Shown in pieces: positions 49,673 through 58,853 of a DNA stretch of 64,000 nucleotides; position 1 is the first letter of the stretch; the number at the start of each line of letters is the position of its first letter. The notes beneath the pieces are model-generated. The model saw only the letters and a program-made list of their open reading frames with translations, had not been told where the DNA came from and did no database searches. The DNA is taken from contig NZ_CP079870.1 of assembly GCF_025263265.1 (NCBI RefSeq), positions 70,413 to 134,412 of the forward strand. Direction: 5' to 3'. This DNA comes from Mycobacterium sp. SMC-4. GTDB lineage: Bacteria > Actinomycetota > Actinomycetes > Mycobacteriales > Mycobacteriaceae. The position numbers and the translations under genes were made by a program.

Positions 49673-50065
49673 CTAGACGGTCAGGGTGGGCGACAGCGCC
49701 GCGGCGAGCACGTGCTGATCCCTGGTGGCGATGGTGAGGGATCGCCGTACCGCTTGGGCGACAATCATCCGGTCGAAGGGGTCGCGGTGTTCCCATGGCA
49801 GTCGCGCGGCAACGATCGCGTCCGCGGAGTCGATGGGGAGTTCGGTGATACTCATGTCTGCCAGGACTTCGGACCAGGCACCTAGCAGCGGGTCACCGTC
49901 GAGACGGCCAAGTCGGGTCTTGATGCCGATTTCCCAGGCCGAGGCAGCTGAGACCCACAGTTCGATGCTGGGGTCGGAAAGATGTTCGGCAGCAGCGCTT
50001 TTGATTGTGTCCGGTGAGGTCACAAGCCAGATGAGCGTATGGGTGTCGAGCAGGATTTTCTTCAA
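49673..50065 (-). CDS. PIN-domain toxin (VapC-like, paired with Phd antitoxin)
   Basis: The 130-residue protein has the PIN signature: LLDTHTLIWLV with the first Asp, SAASAWEIGIKTRLGRL with the Glu, and DPFDRMIVAQAV with later Asp residues, then TRDQHVLAA. It is of the COG3744 type that normally pairs with Phd/YefM antitoxins, and acts as an RNase. The ATG overlaps the antitoxin stop (ATGA). Confidence 0.88.
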   Translation of the reverse strand: MKKILLDTHTLIWLVTSPDTIKSAAAEHLSDPSIELWVSAASAWEIGIKTRLGRLDGDPLLGAWSEVLADMSITELPIDSADAIVAARLPWEHRDPFDRMIVAQAVRRSLTIATRDQHVLAAALSPTLTV

Positions 50066-50307
50066 CTGCCAGCTGCTTCCCAGTGCTGCAGTTCCGACTC
50101 AGGGAGCGGGTCATCGAAGTTGTCGGCCACGGTGAGCCCCGGCAGCTGACCAAAGGTTCGCCGCACGGGTTTGACAGGTTCAAGTCGCGCGACGGGCCGA
50201 CCGTGGCTGGTGATGGTGATCGCAACACCGGTGCGTTCGACTTCTGCGAGCAGCGCGTTGAGCCGGTTCTTGGCCTCGGTACTGGTGACCGTGGTGGGGG
50301 GGGACAT
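50062..50307 (-). CDS. Phd/YefM-family antitoxin
   Basis: The 81-residue protein from MSPPTTVTSTEAKNRL has the Phd fold: TSTEAKNRLNALLAEVERTG, then VAITITSHGRPVARLEPV, and a C-terminal toxin-binding tail. It neutralises the PIN toxin encoded directly downstream and represses the operon. The upstream in-frame ATGs at 50331 add a short unconserved leader. Confidence 0.87.
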   Translation of the reverse strand: MSPPTTVTSTEAKNRLNALLAEVERTGVAITITSHGRPVARLEPVKPVRRTFGQLPGLTVADNFDDPLPESELQHWEAAGS

Positions 50308-50333
50308 GTCCGCATCGTATACCATCATCAACT

Positions 50334-50360
50334 AGTCGCGCTAGGCGCGCTAGCTCGACT
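50334..50360. promoter_or_regulatory. Operator palindrome of the Phd/PIN pair
   Basis: AGTCGCGCTAG (50334-50344) and CTAGCTCGACT (50350-50360) form an 11-bp inverted repeat with one mismatch and a 5-nt spacer, immediately upstream of the antitoxin. This is a typical position for Phd autoregulation. Confidence 0.6.
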
Positions 50361-50602
50361 ACTGGTAACCCTCAGTATTCGATTCAGCCGTAATCCGGTG
50401 ATTGTTGATATCGATAGGGTCGGCAGTTTCGGGATGGGCGGCTGGCAGCAGCTGTGATGGACTCACACTTGGCAAGCCCTTTGGGCTCTTGGTTAACCGT
50501 CCACGGAATGTTTGCTGGCGACTGTTTCGCGCCGCGCCCGTACATCCCATCTCGTCAAAAATCGATATGCGTGCAGCAGGGAACTTCTGCCACAATCTGC
50601 CG

Positions 50603-51079
50603 ATGGCACAGTCCAGAGTGCGACTCCGCTCGGCGACCGCTGACGATCACGCTTTCGTCGTCGAGATGGCCCGCCATGCCTGCATTATCGAAGACTGGCC
50701 ACTTCCTGACCCCGGTGACGGCGAAGTGCTCGAATTGCTCCCACCTGTTGGCATCGTGCCGATCCTTGCCGAGGATCACAGCGCGATCGCTATCGGTGCG
50801 GTGTGGACGTACCATAGCAATCCGCCATTGCGCACTGATGCGGCCGGGTCGCCATTGCCGGAACTCTGCATCGCTGTCGCACCAGGCTCGCGGGGAGCCG
50901 GCATCGGCGGCTTGCTTCTGGATGCACTGTTCGCCGAGCTTTCGCCACATGCAGAAGCAATGTGCACTAATGTCCATGTTCGCAATCCGGCCAAACATCT
51001 GTACGAGCGCAAGGGATTTCGCGTGGTGGGCCAAGGCAATGGACCCCTCGGCATCGCTATGATCAAAGATTTGCGATGA
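50603..51079 (+). CDS. GNAT-family N-acetyltransferase
   Basis: The 158-residue protein from MAQSRVRLRSATADDHAF has the GNAT fold. LCIAVAPGSRGAGIGGLLLDAL is the acetyl-CoA pyrophosphate loop (R/Q-x-x-G-x-G/A), and NVHVRNPAKHLYERKGF is the conserved C-terminal strand and helix. It transfers acetyl from acetyl-CoA to a small molecule or protein N-terminus. Substrate unknown. The frame extends upstream to 50402, but that part overlaps intergenic sequence. Confidence 0.85.
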   Translation: MAQSRVRLRSATADDHAFVVEMARHACIIEDWPLPDPGDGEVLELLPPVGIVPILAEDHSAIAIGAVWTYHSNPPLRTDAAGSPLPELCIAVAPGSRGAGIGGLLLDALFAELSPHAEAMCTNVHVRNPAKHLYERKGFRVVGQGNGPLGIAMIKDLR

Positions 51080-51194
51080 AGGGCCTACGCGTGGATGCCG
51101 CGTTCTCGTTGGTCTAGGTTCGGATTTTGCGCGATGATGCCATGTGTGCCGACTTTGATCCCGCCGGCGATATCCGCTGTCTCCTCATCCGTCG

Positions 51195-51728
51195 TTGTCG
51201 GTGGGCTCTATTGCGTTGCTCCGACCGTGGCGACTGTCTGACGCTCGCGCGGTCGTGGACGCCTTCAATGACCCCGAGATCCAACGCTGGCATGTGCGGC
51301 GCGCCGATTCTGAGGACGAAGCGCGCCAGTGGATTAGCGAGTGGCGTGACGGGTGGACTGCAGAGGCTCAGTTGAATTGGGCGCTGGTTGACCGCACCAG
51401 CGATTCATTGACCGGCCGTATTTCGCTCAAATGCGTGGATTTGCACGATGGTTCAGCTGAAGCGGCGTACTGGATGGCGCCAGCGTGGCGTGGACGAGGA
51501 CTCTGTTCTCAAGCCCTTACTACTTTGTGTCAGTGGGCATTCCGTGAAGTCGGTTTCCAGCGGATTGGGTTGGAGCATTCGGTCGCCAACCTCGCCTCTT
51601 GTCGGGTTGCGGAGAAGGCCGGGTTTCGCGTGGAGGGCATCCGGCGGAGTGCTGCGTTGCACGCTGACGGCTGGCACGACATGCACGTGCATGCGCTTCT
51701 GGCCGGTGATACGCAGGACCGCCGGTGA
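51195..51728 (+). CDS. RimJ/RimL-type GNAT acetyltransferase
   Basis: The 177-residue protein has the RimJ/L pattern: LRPWRLSDARAVVDAFNDP, WHVRRADSEDEARQWI, then AYWMAPAWRGRGLCSQAL and GLEHSVANLASCRVAEKAGF. The start is a TTG at 51195, with an alternative GTG at 51201. The stop overlaps the ATG of the P-loop kinase gene, so the two genes are coupled. The acceptor could be an antibiotic, small molecule or protein; sequence does not decide. Confidence 0.83.
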   Translation: MSVGSIALLRPWRLSDARAVVDAFNDPEIQRWHVRRADSEDEARQWISEWRDGWTAEAQLNWALVDRTSDSLTGRISLKCVDLHDGSAEAAYWMAPAWRGRGLCSQALTTLCQWAFREVGFQRIGLEHSVANLASCRVAEKAGFRVEGIRRSAALHADGWHDMHVHALLAGDTQDRR

Positions 51729-52390
51729 TGAGCGCTGCTTTCGGTCGAGTGGATGCGTTGGACTTCGTCGCGGCGCGGATTCCTGTCTTCGACGGTCAGC
51801 GTTGCCCGAGGATCGCGATCGACGGGCCCGACGGTGCCGGCAAGACCCATTTCGCGGACGCACTAGCCGAACTTCTACGAGACCGACAACGACCAGTCGT
51901 CCGAGTATCACTCGACGACTTTCACAACACCCGCGAGGTTCGGTACCGGCTGGGCCGTAGTTCGCCTGAGGGGTTCTGGTCAGACTCCTACAACTATCGC
52001 CAGTTCTATACCGATGTCCTTGTCCCGTTTCGGCCCGGCGGATCTCGGCGATACCGCACCGCCTGCCATGACGTCACCACTGACACGATTCTCATGCCGG
52101 AGCCGCAGCTGGCCGCCCCGGGCACAGTGCTCGTGGTGGACGGAATCTTCCTGCACCGCAACGAGCTTGCCACTAGCTGGGACCTATCCGTGTTCCTCGA
52201 TGTTCCCTTCATCGAAACCGCACGAAGGATGGCCTTGCGAGATGGAAGTAACCCAGACCCGGACCATCCCACCATGCGGCGCTATGTTGAAGCGCAGCGC
52301 CGCTACTTCCGAGAATGCAAGCCTCAGGATCGAGCGACGATCCTGATCGCAAACAGCAACCACGAATCGCCAGTAGTACTCCGCGGGTAA
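51725..52390 (+). CDS. Uridine kinase-like P-loop protein
   Basis: The 221-residue protein has Walker A GPDGAGKTHFADAL (about residues 34-47), VVRVSLDDFHNTREVRY, and a Walker B-like VLVVDGIFLHRNEL, as in uridine kinase/phosphoribulokinase-type NTPases. It phosphorylates a nucleoside or related small alcohol. The ATGATG start overlaps the GNAT stop. Confidence 0.78.
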   Translation: MMSAAFGRVDALDFVAARIPVFDGQRCPRIAIDGPDGAGKTHFADALAELLRDRQRPVVRVSLDDFHNTREVRYRLGRSSPEGFWSDSYNYRQFYTDVLVPFRPGGSRRYRTACHDVTTDTILMPEPQLAAPGTVLVVDGIFLHRNELATSWDLSVFLDVPFIETARRMALRDGSNPDPDHPTMRRYVEAQRRYFRECKPQDRATILIANSNHESPVVLRG

Positions 52391-52574
52391 CCAAACGAAC
52401 TGCGAGCACGCGCACCCCCCGCTGCCTTCAGAGGTGATCGGGGCCCAGTGGCTTGTCCACAGAACGGGCAAGGTGTTAGCAGTGTCGGCTCTCGACCAGA
52501 TATCGAGTCCTACCGATCGAAAGGTATTTTAGACTGGTCTCGAGCTGCCTGTTCGCCGTGGAGGAATTGTCAAT
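52391..52574. other. Intergenic flank left of the IS256 element
   Basis: About 180 bp hold no gene. CTTGTCCACAG near 52453 resembles a DnaA box but stands alone. Confidence 0.4.
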
Positions 52575-54034
52575 ACCTGTGGATCGGCGTGTTTCAGGCG
52601 ACCTCCGTTCCGGCTTGCTGATCGCCGTCTGAGGGCGGTGTCGGTGGGGTGATTTCGGTGGGGCGTTCGAGCAGTTTGCCCTTGTGGAAGACCGCGCCGG
52701 CGCGGACCAGGGCGACCAGGTGTGGTGCGTTGACGGCACGCCAGCGGGCCGCGGCGGCGTCGATGAGCTTGTAGGCCATGGCCAGACCAGCCGCACGTGA
52801 TCCCGGCCCCTTGGTGACCTTGGTTCTCAAACGTACTGTGGCAAAGGTGCTTTCGATCGGATTTGTCGTGCGTAGGTGGATCCAGTGCTCGGCGGGATAG
52901 TGGTAGAACTCCAGTAGGGTGTCCAGATCGTCGGTGATCTTGGCGACCGCCTTGGGGTACTTGGCCCCGAAGTCGACCGTGAAGGCCTTGACCGCGACCT
53001 GGGCCTTGTCGATATCCTCGGCGTTGTAGATCTCCTTGAGCGCCGACAACGCCGACGCGTGCGCTGATTTCGGCAGGGCGGCAAGCACATTGGCTTGCTT
53101 ATGAAACCAGCACCGCTGTTCTTTGGTGGCCGGGAACACCTCGCGTACCGCTTTCCAGAAGCCGAGTGCGCCATCGCCGACGGCGAGCACGGGTGCGGTC
53201 ATGCCGCGTCGTTTACAGTCGCGCAGCAGATCAGCCCACGACTCGGTCGATTCCCGGTAGCCGTCGGTGATCGCCACGAGCTCTTTGCGGCCGTCCGCGC
53301 GCACGCCGAGCATCACCAGCAGACACAGCTTTTCCTGGTCCAGGCGGACCTTGAGGTGGATGCCGTCGACCCACAGGTAGACGTAATCGGTGCCCGACAG
53401 GTCCCGGGCGGCGAACGCGCGGGCCTCGTCCTGCCACTGGCTGGTCAGCCGGGTGATCGTGGTGGCCGAGAGCCCGGCACCCGAGCCCAGGAACTGCTCC
53501 AGAGCGGGGGTGAAGTCGCTGGTGGACAGCCCGTGCAGGTACAGCAGCGGCAGCACTTCGCTCATCTGCGGTGACTTGCGTGCCCAGGCCGGCAGGATCG
53601 CCGAGGAAAACCGTTTCCGCTCACCGGTGTCGGGGTCGACGCGTTTGTCGTTGACTCGCGGTGCTTTCACCTCAACTGCCCCGGCTGCCGTCAGCACCTC
53701 GCGGGCCTGGTGATAGCCGTTGCGGACCACCAGCCGATGCCCCTTCTCATCGAGCTGATCGGCGAACTGGGCCACGTAGGCGGCGACCTCAGCCTTCAAC
53801 GCGGCGGCCAGCATCTGACGGGCGCCGTCGCGGACGATCTCGTCCAACAACGACCGACCAGCACCGCCAGTGCTTTCGTTGGCCTCGATGGCATCGTGAA
53901 CTACGGTGAGCATGGGCGTACCTTCCCGAACCAGCGCGCCAACGCCGGCTCATGATCGGACCTTCGGATATTCAGATCATCCTCGGGAAGGTGCGCCCAC
54001 TTTCACGCCCCCTCACCGAGGCTCATCCACAGGT
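52575..54034 (-). mobile_element. IS256-family insertion sequence
   Basis: One transposase gene is flanked by the inverted repeat ACCTGTGGAT (52575-52584) and ATCCACAGGT (54025-54034), with weaker similarity beyond. Length of about 1.46 kb is typical for IS256 relatives. A target duplication could not be settled by eye. Confidence 0.7.
52594..53913 (-). CDS. IS256-family (mutator-type) transposase
   Basis: The 439-residue protein is full length. An N-terminal region (YVAQFADQLDEKGHRLVVRNG) precedes the DDE core: YLWVDGIHLKVRL with the first Asp, VLAVGDGALGFWKAV with the second, and TNPIESTFATVRLRT with the Glu. The characteristic CWFHKQANVLAALPKSAH segment (C/W-H) is also present. It cuts and pastes or copies the element. 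No frameshift was seen, so it is probably active. Confidence 0.92.
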   Translation of the reverse strand: MLTVVHDAIEANESTGGAGRSLLDEIVRDGARQMLAAALKAEVAAYVAQFADQLDEKGHRLVVRNGYHQAREVLTAAGAVEVKAPRVNDKRVDPDTGERKRFSSAILPAWARKSPQMSEVLPLLYLHGLSTSDFTPALEQFLGSGAGLSATTITRLTSQWQDEARAFAARDLSGTDYVYLWVDGIHLKVRLDQEKLCLLVMLGVRADGRKELVAITDGYRESTESWADLLRDCKRRGMTAPVLAVGDGALGFWKAVREVFPATKEQRCWFHKQANVLAALPKSAHASALSALKEIYNAEDIDKAQVAVKAFTVDFGAKYPKAVAKITDDLDTLLEFYHYPAEHWIHLRTTNPIESTFATVRLRTKVTKGPGSRAAGLAMAYKLIDAAAARWRAVNAPHLVALVRAGAVFHKGKLLERPTEITPPTPPSDGDQQAGTEVA

Positions 54035-54070
54035 TCTGATCATTGCTCTTCGCCGTGAGACAGTGGTGTC

Positions 54071-55291
54071 GTGGGGGATAGTGCGGGTGAAGGTACTCGC
54101 TCGGCTTTTGTTCGTTTTTGGGTGGCTGCGGCACTCAGTTCCATCGGGTCGGCGATCTCTGCGGTCGCGATGCCCGTCTTGGTCGTCCAGTTGCTCGGTG
54201 CCAGCCCATTCGAGGTTGGCGTGGTCAACGCCGCACAGTTTGTTCCGTACGCGGCCCTTGGACTTGTCGCCGGGGTGTATGTCGACCACTGGCGCCGCAA
54301 ACCTGTGCTGGTGTGGGCCAGCGTGGGGCGTGCTCTGAGCCTGGGGCTGGTTCCAGTTCTGTGGTTGGCCGGCAGTCTGCAGATGTGGATGCTGGTCGTC
54401 GCGTTGCTGGCGTTCGGGGCGTTCTCGGTATTCGGGTTCGCCGCCACGCAATCATTGCTTCCCCGACTGGTACCGACGGGACAATTGGTTGCGGCGAACG
54501 CGCGTCTCGATCAGGCCGACGCTGCCGCCCAAACCCTCGGCCCGGCGATGGGCGGTGGACTCGTGGGCCTCTTGGGCGCTCCCGCGGCCATCGTCGTCGA
54601 CGCGATCAGTTACCTCGTCGAGGCTGTGCTGATTGCGAGCGTCCATGCCCCCGAACCCCAACCAGAACCACGCTCGCGCCACCTCCGTCACGAGATCGGC
54701 GAAGGCCTGAAATGGACTTACCGCCACCGGACTCTCGGTCCGCTGGCAGTGTCGACACACATATGGTTCCTCGCCAACGGGGCAGCGATGACAGCGCTTT
54801 CCCTGCTGGCCCTGCGCTCCATGGGGTTCACCCCCTACGCATTCGGAATGCTATTGACGGTCTTCGGTGTCGCGAGTCTGATCGGGGCCTCGTTGGCACC
54901 GTCGACCGGTGACCGAATAGGGGTGGGACGGGTGATCATTCTGGCGCGCACCGCATACCCGATCACGTGGCTGCTCGTGGCCTGCGCCCCTGAATCCAGT
55001 TTGGGCGATGCAGTGATTTTCGTTGCGTTGGGATTCCAAGGGATCGCAGCCGGCATCGAGAATGCCAACGAGATGGGCTACTGGCAGACGCTTACACCGG
55101 ACCGGCTGCTCGGGCGCGTGAACGCCACGAGGCGCTCCATTAATCAGACGATGGGCGCTTTGGGAGCGGTCCTGGGCGGCTTGTGCATCGGCGCCTTCGG
55201 TGAGCAATTCACGCTCGCTACCGCTGTCGCTGGTTTCGCGGTCGCAGCGGCCATTGCCGCGTCATCAGCGCTTCGAAGACACGGCAGCTAG
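54071..55291 (+). CDS. MFS transporter (drug exporter-like)
   Basis: The 406-residue protein has about 12 TM segments and MFS features: FVRFWVAAALSSIGSAISAVA for TM1, a loop with YVDHWRRKPVLVWASVGRAL (the motif A-like region between TM2 and TM3), and a hydrophilic central loop near EPQPEPRSRHLRHE. It resembles the transmembrane-secretion effector/macrolide efflux group. It starts at a GTG just outside the IS256 right end, so its original promoter may have been replaced by the IS. Confidence 0.88.
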   Translation: MGDSAGEGTRSAFVRFWVAAALSSIGSAISAVAMPVLVVQLLGASPFEVGVVNAAQFVPYAALGLVAGVYVDHWRRKPVLVWASVGRALSLGLVPVLWLAGSLQMWMLVVALLAFGAFSVFGFAATQSLLPRLVPTGQLVAANARLDQADAAAQTLGPAMGGGLVGLLGAPAAIVVDAISYLVEAVLIASVHAPEPQPEPRSRHLRHEIGEGLKWTYRHRTLGPLAVSTHIWFLANGAAMTALSLLALRSMGFTPYAFGMLLTVFGVASLIGASLAPSTGDRIGVGRVIILARTAYPITWLLVACAPESSLGDAVIFVALGFQGIAAGIENANEMGYWQTLTPDRLLGRVNATRRSINQTMGALGAVLGGLCIGAFGEQFTLATAVAGFAVAAAIAASSALRRHGS

Positions 55292-55466
55292 GTGGAATAC
55301 GTCTCACACCAATGCAAGTCGCGCCTCGGTGGGGTGATTCCGCTGTATTCGGTGCGATCGGTCTGTCTGCTGGATCGGCGCTCAGAGATGGGGTCGTGGA
55401 AGGCTCGTGGAGTCATCGATGGGTATCGGCGGCTTGGGTGCGGCTTGAGGTCGTTTACGGTGTCAG
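55292..55466. other. Intergenic stretch, no gene seen
   Basis: This stretch of 175 bp separates the convergent MFS and zinc-finger recombinase genes. No clear terminator was seen. Confidence 0.4.
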
Positions 55467-57413
55467 CTAGGAGATCGGGATTTCGGATTCATCGCCGTCC
55501 TCGACATCGTGAATTGTCGCGTTATCGTCCTCGCGTAAACGTCGAGCCCAGCGTTGATAGGCCGATTGCTGCGAGATACCCAGGGCCTCACCTATTTTCG
55601 CCCAAGATACGCCGGCCAGATGCGCCTGGAGCACTACGTCGGTGAGCTGCGTTTTGGCTGCTTTAGCTGTCGCGCGCGCCTGACCGAGGGCGTTCGTGGC
55701 CACCTGGACCGCGCCGCGGGCGTCGTCGAATGCGGCCGCCGCGGCTCCTAGTGACTCAATGTGGACGTCGTAGGGCCGAACCGGGGGATCGAGGTCGAAC
55801 AACGTGGGCTCGGAGGTATCCGTGTCCGGTTCGTCTTTGTCGTCGGTGGGGCAAACCTGCGGAGAGTCGGTCGTCATGGTTCGTCCAGGTGGTGTTGTCG
55901 GAGTGTGCTTCCGATCGGTGGCGGATGCGTACTGCGCCCAGGTGTTGCCGGCTTCGGCGGCGTGTTTTTGGGTGACTTGGTCGCTGTAGCCGAGCATTTC
56001 GGCGACGACCGGTGGCGGTATTTGCGATACGAGTTCGCGAAGGGCTCTGTTGCGTGAGCCCAGCAACTCGATGCCGAGCCATCGAAGCCGATGCATGATT
56101 GATTGCGGGTCGAGGTGACGGCCAGCCCGGCTGCTGGGAAACAGCCAGGGCGTGGCGATGGCTCCGCCGGTGGTGCGTTGATTGGGCCGGTTGTAGAGGT
56201 GATGGTGCAGCTGGGAGGCGAACGGCTCGGGCACCGGGGTGGGTTCTTTGCCCAGCGCGATACGGGTCTCGGCGCCTACCCGGATGACAGCGGTGGTCTG
56301 CAGGCCGGCGATCTTCGTCAACGGCTGCGCGTAGAGCAGCAGCAGGATTCCAGCGATCCGGTAGGGAAGACTCTCGGAGTCGCCGGTGAGGAGTTCTTTG
56401 AGCCACGCGAGGCGCTGGTCTTGGGTGATGGTCGGGGATGTTCTGGCTTGTCGGTGCTCGATGGTGATTGAGGTGTTGATCTTGCTGCGTTTGGCCCAGA
56501 CGAAGAACGTCCGGATCGAATGGCGGGTGGTCGGACCTGAGGCCAGGTATTCATCGACGTCCTGCTGGCTGCAGGTTGAAGCGGTGCGGTCGTGGGTCTG
56601 CTCGAGCCAGGTCAGGAATTTGATGGTTTCGGTGATCTCTTGTTGTGCTGCGCGTTTGGGTCCGTCGGTTCCTTGGCCGGGCTTGGACTCGCTGCGCAGG
56701 CGGCGCAGGTGGTGCCAGGTGGCGAACTGCTCCACGGGTCCTCGCACTGTCGGGGAGTCGATGGCGTCGAGTTTGGTGGCGAGCCAGCGTTCGAATCGTG
56801 CGAGGTGTTCGTCGCGTGGTGGGAGGAGGTGGTGGTGCACCAGCATGCTGCGTAGGTGTTCGATGTGTCGGCCCGGGCCGGCGGTGTCGAGGCCGTCGTG
56901 GGTGAGGGGTATTGCGCCGGAGGTGATTCCGCCGAGGAGCTGCAGTACCTGGATGTTGCGCTTCCAGGTGAGGATGCTTTCGGGCCGGTCGACGCCGCAG
57001 AGCACTTCGAGGAGGGTTTCCATGGCGGCCGGGTCGGCGGGATGGTGCAGCAGGATTTTGCACAGGTCGTCGCGTAGAGCGCATCGTGCGCATTCGCCGC
57101 GGCGGTGGATTTCGCCTTCGTGGCCGCAGGTGCGGCAGGCGTAATCGCCGGGGATGGCGGCGCAGGTCAGGCAGACCGGCCGTGGGTCGGTGCGGTTGAG
57201 GCGGCCGGGAAGGACGCCGTCGTGCCCGCAGTTGGGGCAGATGCCGTGGGTGCGCATCGCAGTGTAGAAGCAGCTGTGGCACAGCTGATCGCCGGGCCAG
57301 TAGACGCGCAGTGTGTTGGCCTTGCGATGGCAGCGGCTGCATTCGTAGTGACCGGTGGTGACGGGTGGGCGTCCGCGGCGCCTGGATCGTGGCTTGGGAT
57401 TAATCGGGGCCAT
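55467..57413 (-). CDS. Zinc-finger protein with degenerate tyrosine-recombinase fold and C-terminal HTH
   Basis: The 648-residue protein has three parts. Residues 20-120 carry several CxxC pairs (CSRCHRKAN, CHSCFY, CPNCGHDG, CLTCAA, CRTCGHEG, CARCAL). The middle (260-490) has a tyrosine-recombinase-like layout (FLTWLEQTHDR, IAGILLLLYAQPLTKIAGL, VVAEMLGYSDQVTQKHAAEAGNTWAQYA) but lacks a clear HxxR box, so it is probably catalytically weak or dead. The C-terminus has an HTH (VSWAKIGEALGISQQSAYQRW). It overlaps the XRE gene by 14 bp and is the last of a three-gene operon. It probably binds recombination sites and assists the integrase. Confidence 0.68.
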   Translation of the reverse strand: MAPINPKPRSRRRGRPPVTTGHYECSRCHRKANTLRVYWPGDQLCHSCFYTAMRTHGICPNCGHDGVLPGRLNRTDPRPVCLTCAAIPGDYACRTCGHEGEIHRRGECARCALRDDLCKILLHHPADPAAMETLLEVLCGVDRPESILTWKRNIQVLQLLGGITSGAIPLTHDGLDTAGPGRHIEHLRSMLVHHHLLPPRDEHLARFERWLATKLDAIDSPTVRGPVEQFATWHHLRRLRSESKPGQGTDGPKRAAQQEITETIKFLTWLEQTHDRTASTCSQQDVDEYLASGPTTRHSIRTFFVWAKRSKINTSITIEHRQARTSPTITQDQRLAWLKELLTGDSESLPYRIAGILLLLYAQPLTKIAGLQTTAVIRVGAETRIALGKEPTPVPEPFASQLHHHLYNRPNQRTTGGAIATPWLFPSSRAGRHLDPQSIMHRLRWLGIELLGSRNRALRELVSQIPPPVVAEMLGYSDQVTQKHAAEAGNTWAQYASATDRKHTPTTPPGRTMTTDSPQVCPTDDKDEPDTDTSEPTLFDLDPPVRPYDVHIESLGAAAAAFDDARGAVQVATNALGQARATAKAAKTQLTDVVLQAHLAGVSWAKIGEALGISQQSAYQRWARRLREDDNATIHDVEDGDESEIPIS

Positions 57414-57753
57414 CGGTGATGACCCGCGCCCGCCGTGGCCGGACCGACTTGTTGAGTTCGACCACGTTCGGCGGCGGGGTAGCGGCTGCCCCGGATGCGG
57501 TCTTCCGGCGTCGGACGTCGGTGGCAGTGACGGTCACCAGGTCCTCCACGCCACAGCCGAGGATGTCGCATAGCGCGGCCATCAGTTGCAGCGAAACACG
57601 TTCGGGCCGTTGGTGGACAACACGGTAGACCTGGGGTCGGGAGAGCTGAATGCCACGTTCGGCCAGGCGGGGGATCAGGTCAGTGCTGTTGTGCATGCCA
57701 TGCGCGGCCATGAGCTCGGCGAGGCGCCAGGTGTAGTCGACTTCGCGTTTCAT
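57400..57753 (-). CDS. XRE-family HTH protein of the integrase module
   Basis: The 117-residue protein has TDLIPRLAERGIQLSRPQVYR and ALCDILGCGVEDLVTV, the Cro/XRE HTH seen in many mobile-element regulators, and a basic C-terminal tail. The ATG overlaps the integrase stop (ATGA) and its end overlaps the zinc-finger gene. This tight order suggests that the three products act in one recombination complex or that this one regulates the other two. Confidence 0.78.
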   Translation of the reverse strand: MKREVDYTWRLAELMAAHGMHNSTDLIPRLAERGIQLSRPQVYRVVHQRPERVSLQLMAALCDILGCGVEDLVTVTATDVRRRKTASGAAATPPPNVVELNKSVRPRRARVITDGPD

Positions 57754-58853
57754 GATGATTCTTCCCCGAAGGAGAGCGCATCTTTGACGGTCTGATCGAG
57801 CATGCGGCGCAGTGTGCGGGTGCGGTAGTCGCTGGATACACCGGTGTAGAGGGATGTGGTGCTGGCGACATCGTGGCCGGCCTGGTCTTGGACGAATTTG
57901 GCGTCCCAGCCGTCCTCTATGAGGTGGGTGATGTGCGAGCGGCGAAACGAATGCAGATCCAGTCCGGCCGGCAGATCCAGTTCGTCGCAGTAGCGCCGGA
58001 AGCGGCGCAGCAGGGTGGTCTCAGCGATCAGGCTGCCGCGCTCGCTGGGGAACAGGTCAATGCTGTCGTCGATATACGGTTGGCCGTGGGTGAGCCAGTC
58101 GGCGATGACTTCGGGTGTCCAGTCGAACACCGTGAACACGGTGCGCCGCTTCGGCGGTGAGCCTTTTTTGGCCTTGCCGTACCGGATCAGAACCGCGCCA
58201 TAGCGCCCGAATTCGGCGGCGTGCGGATTGCGCGAGAAGTCGACGGTCTGCAGGTGTCGCAGTTCATTGAAGCGCAGCCCGTAGGAGTAGGCCACCTTGA
58301 ACATCACCGAGTCGCGGTAAGCCGGCAGCCAGCCCTTCTTACGGGCATTGGCAATCAGGGACACTTGCTCGTCGGCATGATCGAAGAAGTCCTGCAGCTC
58401 CTTTTTGGTGAAGGGCCGCTTGAGCGGATTCTGCTCGTTGTCTTGGACGTGGGCAGCGGTGTTCCACTCGAAGAACACTTGCGCAGGGTGAGTGCCGAAG
58501 CGCTGCTCGCATACCCGATCCCAGCCGTAGTCCGGATCAGCGATGTACGAGCAGAACAACCGTAGGCCGTTCTGGTAGCCGCGCACGGTCGATTGCGCCC
58601 GGCCTTTGATGCCGCGCAGATCGGCGAAGAACTCTTCAACCATCGCCGGTGTCCAGGCCCAGGGGTACTCGTTGCAGTGGTCGATGAAGCGGCGCACCAG
58701 GGCGATGCGCTTGCTGATGGTCTCGTGGTCGAGGTTGCGGCACAGTTGCTGGTTGCGCCAGCCGTCGAGCATGTCCTCGACGGTTTGGGCCTCCGGATGC
58801 AGCAGCGGAACTGACCCGACCAGAACCACGCGACCGCTCTTGTCGACGGGCAA
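57750..58853 (-). CDS. Tyrosine recombinase/integrase
   Basis: The 367-residue protein starts at a TTG with GGGAGG upstream. It has a core-binding domain (FIDHCNEYPWAWTPAMVEEF) and a catalytic domain: KVAYSYGLRFNELRHL (Arg I), HSFRRSHITHLIEDG (HxxR), and QAGHDVASTTSLYTGV (Tyr). It should integrate or excise the surrounding mobile DNA. The att site is not identified; TGAATCAT repeats lie just upstream. Confidence 0.88.
   Translation of the reverse strand: MPVDKSGRVVLVGSVPLLHPEAQTVEDMLDGWRNQQLCRNLDHETISKRIALVRRFIDHCNEYPWAWTPAMVEEFFADLRGIKGRAQSTVRGYQNGLRLFCSYIADPDYGWDRVCEQRFGTHPAQVFFEWNTAAHVQDNEQNPLKRPFTKKELQDFFDHADEQVSLIANARKKGWLPAYRDSVMFKVAYSYGLRFNELRHLQTVDFSRNPHAAEFGRYGAVLIRYGKAKKGSPPKRRTVFTVFDWTPEVIADWLTHGQPYIDDSIDLFPSERGSLIAETTLLRRFRRYCDELDLPAGLDLHSFRRSHITHLIEDGWDAKFVQDQAGHDVASTTSLYTGVSSDYRTRTLRRMLDQTVKDALSFGEESS

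Noticed and set aside
52453..52463. DnaA-box-like TTGTCCACA beside the IS256 element
   Set aside because: It is a single site without clustered boxes, AT-rich unwinding DNA or a dnaA/rep gene, so it gives no support for an origin.
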